Positions 5,625 to 8,446 of a DNA stretch of 8,446 bases are shown here, piece by piece. The first letter of the stretch is position 1. Each line of letters begins with the position of its first letter. Position numbers and translations under genes: made by a program. The notes below the pieces were generated by a model. It saw only the letters and a program-made list of their open reading frames with translations, was not told the origin of the DNA and did not search any database. The stretch comes from JBCDBY01 sp039182715. Lineage in GTDB: Bacteria > Planctomycetota > PLA2. The stretch lies in the NCBI GenBank assembly GCA_039182715.1, contig JBCDBY010000203.1, positions 1 to 8,446 of the forward strand. Direction: 5' to 3'.

Positions 5625-8446
5625 ATGGCGCAACGGAAGGCGTTCCGTGCATGGTTGTCGTTGGTCGTAGCGTCCGTCTGCTTCGCATGCAGCGGCGGCG
5701 GATCCGGCTCGAGCGGAGATTTCGCTCTGATCGAGTTCCTCGAGTCCGGCCAGAACAACATCCCGCGTAACCGTCAGATCCGGTTCCGGTTCTCGGCGCC
5801 GGTGAAGCAGGACCAGGACCTCTTCACCCGCCTCAAGATCCAGAACGTGATCTCGGGCCCGAACTCCAATTTCGCGCGCGCGGCGGGCTTTTACACGCTG
5901 AGCGGCGACATTGTCCTGTTCACGCCGCGCCTGCCGAACAAGGAGGACCGCTCCGATGCGGGCTTCCGCGCGAACGGCAGCTACGTCGTCTTCATCAGTG
6001 GCGGACCGGACGGCCTGCAGTCGACGTCGGGGGAGACGATCCCGACGCAGCAGGAGTTCACCTTCGAGACCAACGAGTTCTTCGAAGACGTCGCCCCGGC
6101 CGATCCGCCGCGATCGCTGGTCACGCTCGCCATGGTCGCCATCGACCCGAGCGAAGTGCAGCAGGTGCCGGATCGCGGCCTCGACGTCCCCGACGACGTC
6201 AACACCGCCTTCGACATCTCGCGCCTCGACCCGCGCCCGACCGAGCTCGCACTGCTCGACAGCGCGACGCTGATCGCCAACGGCCGCGTCATCAAGCCCG
6301 GCGGCGGCACCGCGCCGAACTACGGCGAGGCGTGGCAGTTCGACCTGCGCGTGAGCGAGCCGATCGATCCTTCCGAGGTCAACACGGCCAACATCCAGAT
6401 GTTCGAGATCTTCTCGAACGCCACGACGTCGGCCGAGACCGCGCCGGCCGCAGCGCCCCCGGGTCACTTCGGGGATGCGGTCAACTTCGCCGTCTCGATC
6501 GAGGTCTCGACCTTCCAGACCGTCGATACCGCGGGCAACCTCGACACGCGCATCCGCATCCGTCCGGTCGGGACGCTGGTCGACAACACGCGTTATCGCA
6601 TCCAGCTTTCGGGCAACATCCTCGGCCTCGACTACCGCAAGACCTTCGCGGGCGACAACGGCCTGACCGGTGACGGCCAGACCTTCGTCGATGGCGCGCC
6701 CTACGTCGAACAGGGCGGGTTCGGCTACGTGACCGAGTTCATCGTGTCCAACGAGGCGCCCATCCGCGCCTCGCGCACGGTCGAGTACGACCCGCAGTCG
6801 GACGGCATCAACCCGGAGACCGGCCAGACGACGCTCGATCCGGAGAACGGCTCGAACACCGCGCTGTACAACCCGGCCGAGCTGCCGGGCACCGCGCTGG
6901 GCGTGCTGAGCGCCTTCGGGACCGGGGCGGACGGCGACCTCGGCGTCTCCGCGAACCAGACGCTGAACACGGGCGACACCCCGAACGAGCCGCTCGGCAA
7001 CCCGTTCCAGGTGCTCGACCGCAACCCCGAGGACGACTACCTCAACGACCCCGATGCGGGGCTCGTGGAGTGGGACTCGCTCGAGCCCTTCGAGCTCAAC
7101 GTCGGCACGCTGACGGTCTCGAGCTCGGCGACGCTACGCATCATCGGCGTCAACCCGATCCTCTTCCGCGTCTCCGGCCTCGTGCAGATCAATGGCGCCA
7201 TCGACCTGAGCGGCGGCAACGGCGGCACCGGCGGTGCCCCGGTCGCGGTCGGCGGCAGCGCGGGCGCGGGCGGCTTCGAGGGCGGCGAGGCGCGGCGCGG
7301 CCAGCAGAACTGCAGCAGCGTGCCGACCGGCAGCTGCGTGAGCTTCGAGGCCTTCCTCAACACCTGCTTCAACGCCAAGAACAACTTCCCGCACACGGAC
7401 AACGGCGAAGGCCCCGGCCGCGGCTACGCGGGCGGCGAGGCGTTCTTCTACACCGGCAACGGCCTGCAGCCGACCTCGACGAGCGGTCGCGCGCCGGGCA
7501 CCGGCGGCGGCGGCGCTTCGCACGGCCGCGCGGGCAGCTTCGGCCAGGACATCCTGAACGTCGGCGGCGCGCCCGGTACGGCGGGTGACGGCGCCTGCGG
7601 CTCGGCCTTCATTCGCGTCCGCAACGCCGGCGTGATCGGCGTGCGCGGCGCATCCGGCACGCCCTACGGCGACCGCGAGGTCAACCTGATCAACATCGGC
7701 GGCTCGGGCGGCGGCGGCGGCGGCTCGGTCCACGAGCGCTCCACCTTCAGCGCCAACCTTTCCGGTGGTGGCGGCGGCGGCGGCGGCGGCTCGATCACGA
7801 TCATCTCCCGCGGCTCGATCTTCGCGACCGGCGGCGTCATCCGCGCCAACGGCGGCGACGGCGGCCGGGGCGGCGTCGGCGGCCAGTCCGCCTCCTTCCG
7901 CTCGGTCTCCGGCGCGGGCGGCGGCGGCTCGGGCGGCACCATTGCGCTCATCAGCGGCGACGACCTCGTCCTGACCGGCGCTCGCATCGAGACCTTTGGC
8001 GGCGCGGGAGGCGCGCCCGCCAACCAGGGCTCCGGCCTTTCCTGCACCGCCTGCAACACCGGCGGCGCAGGCGGCGACGGCTTCATCTTCCTGATGGACG
8101 CCGACGGCCGCGTGACGGGCTTCATTCCGAGCGATCCGGGCGAGTATGACAGTCACAACGAGGGCGTCCTGACGATCTCCAAGTTCGACGCCTCGCGCTT
8201 CGAGACGATGGCGGCGATCACGGAGCTCTTCCCGATGACGGCGGCCAACCCGGCGTACGAGAACTACCCGGCCAACACCACCGACCTCGTCGGCCTCGTC
8301 AACCCGGACCAGAGCATCACCCTCGTGGTGAGCTCGGCGCGAAGCGATCCGCAGAACCCGCTTGCACCCGATCTGGTTTCGGAGCAGGTCCCCTTCGAGG
8401 TCGCGCTGCTCAGCTACTCGGGCACCGGCACCGTGGTCACGATCAC
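5625..8446 (+). CDS. Putative lipoprotein with Ig-like and glycine-rich regions (3' end outside window)
   Basis: The frame is open for 940 codons with no stop, so the gene is cut by the window edge. The N-terminus MAQRKAFRAW is followed by a hydrophobic stretch (LSLVVASVCFA) and C22, then a Ser/Gly linker; this suggests lipoprotein export, although CFAC is an imperfect lipobox. Residues about 32-152 look like an SbsA/Big_5-type Ig-like domain (SGQNNIPRNRQIRFRFSAPV, later GSYVVFISGG). A second, divergent one spans about 206-376 (WQFDLRVSEPIDPSEVNTAN, then NTRYRIQLSG). Around 495-525 a beta-strand-rich stretch (LTVSSSATLRIIG, LVQINGAIDLSGG) leads into a Gly-rich region to about 825, with GGxGG motifs, runs of six and nine glycines, six cysteines, and interspersed strands such as SITIISRGSIFATGG. 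Similar 'TLRVTG...GTIDASGGNGG' proteins are, from memory, frequent in Planctomycetota and myxobacteria. It is likely surface-exposed and structural or adhesive. No enzymatic motif is seen. Confidence 0.85.
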   Translation, partial: MAQRKAFRAWLSLVVASVCFACSGGGSGSSGDFALIEFLESGQNNIPRNRQIRFRFSAPVKQDQDLFTRLKIQNVISGPNSNFARAAGFYTLSGDIVLFTPRLPNKEDRSDAGFRANGSYVVFISGGPDGLQSTSGETIPTQQEFTFETNEFFEDVAPADPPRSLVTLAMVAIDPSEVQQVPDRGLDVPDDVNTAFDISRLDPRPTELALLDSATLIANGRVIKPGGGTAPNYGEAWQFDLRVSEPIDPSEVNTANIQMFEIFSNATTSAETAPAAAPPGHFGDAVNFAVSIEVSTFQTVDTAGNLDTRIRIRPVGTLVDNTRYRIQLSGNILGLDYRKTFAGDNGLTGDGQTFVDGAPYVEQGGFGYVTEFIVSNEAPIRASRTVEYDPQSDGINPETGQTTLDPENGSNTALYNPAELPGTALGVLSAFGTGADGDLGVSANQTLNTGDTPNEPLGNPFQVLDRNPEDDYLNDPDAGLVEWDSLEPFELNVGTLTVSSSATLRIIGVNPILFRVSGLVQINGAIDLSGGNGGTGGAPVAVGGSAGAGGFEGGEARRGQQNCSSVPTGSCVSFEAFLNTCFNAKNNFPHTDNGEGPGRGYAGGEAFFYTGNGLQPTSTSGRAPGTGGGGASHGRAGSFGQDILNVGGAPGTAGDGACGSAFIRVRNAGVIGVRGASGTPYGDREVNLINIGGSGGGGGGSVHERSTFSANLSGGGGGGGGGSITIISRGSIFATGGVIRANGGDGGRGGVGGQSASFRSVSGAGGGGSGGTIALISGDDLVLTGARIETFGGAGGAPANQGSGLSCTACNTGGAGGDGFIFLMDADGRVTGFIPSDPGEYDSHNEGVLTISKFDASRFETMAAITELFPMTAANPAYENYPANTTDLVGLVNPDQSITLVVSSARSDPQNPLAPDLVSEQVPFEVALLSYSGTGTVVTI
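7707..7790 (+). repeat. GGC codon tracts encoding polyglycine
   Basis: Two runs of near-identical GGC/GGT codons occur in the lipoprotein gene: six GGC codons at 7707-7724, and GGT-GGT followed by seven GGC codons at 7764-7790. They encode six and nine consecutive glycines, each ended by serine. The unit is three bases, so slippage would change glycine number without breaking the frame. The near-exclusive use of GGC may reflect recent tract expansion or simply the high GC of the genome. Confidence 0.8.

Noticed and set aside
5397..6467. Minus-strand frame across the intergenic region and lipoprotein start
   Set aside because: Its product is Arg/Asp-rich without motifs and it opposes a gene with a good ribosome binding site and signal peptide.
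7194..8097. PE_PGRS-like mycobacterial protein
   Set aside because: The GGxGG pattern is superficially similar, but there is no PE domain. The N-terminus is a lipoprotein-like signal followed by Ig-like domains.
7134..8156. 340-codon minus-strand frame opposite the glycine-rich region
   Set aside because: It is an Ala/Arg/Val-rich product of GGC codons read on the other strand, with no domain signal.

Overview
The window is GC-rich bacterial DNA, dense with overlapping plus-strand genes. The organism cannot be fixed from sequence alone. The last gene encodes a predicted exported lipoprotein with Ig-like and glycine-rich parts, a gene type I associate with Planctomycetota, myxobacteria and similar environmental Gram-negative-type lineages. 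Short GC-rich palindromes and a degenerate heptamer repeat before the first gene fit the same kind of genome. This assignment is low confidence.

Layout: bases 1-181 are a repeat-rich leader with a large imperfect palindrome and a five-copy 7-bp tandem repeat. Bases 182-3840 hold a complete late biotin operon in the order bioB-bioF-bioD-bioA. Every junction overlaps, by 20, 7 and 4 bp. Together the four enzymes convert pimeloyl-thioester plus alanine to KAPA (BioF), KAPA to DAPA (BioA), DAPA to dethiobiotin (BioD) and dethiobiotin to biotin (BioB). All four are shorter than their E. coli counterparts but keep most catalytic residues. No pimeloyl-synthesis gene (bioC, bioH) is visible. Bases 3840-4112 encode a MoaD/ThiS-type ubiquitin-like sulfur carrier ending in Gly-Gly, whose start overlaps the bioA stop by one base. 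Bases 4301-5392 encode a cytoplasmic Asp-box (BNR/sialidase-like) beta-propeller that I believe recurs beside such MoaD-like genes in other bacteria, with no settled function.

Between those two genes lies a 176-bp non-coding element (4110-4285) with 24-bp terminal inverted repeats that begin and end in TA. It looks like a MITE inserted at a TA inside the stop codon of the MoaD-like gene. Removing it in silico restores a TAG stop and leaves only 14 bp before the propeller start. The two genes were therefore probably the tail of one tight operon with the biotin genes.

After a 232-bp intergenic region with a stem-loop and anti-Shine-Dalgarno-like sequence, a long reading frame starts at 5625 and stays open to the window edge (940 codons). 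It encodes a putative lipoprotein with two SbsA/Big_5-type Ig-like regions and an extremely glycine-rich region. It is the largest gene in the window and has no stop in view.
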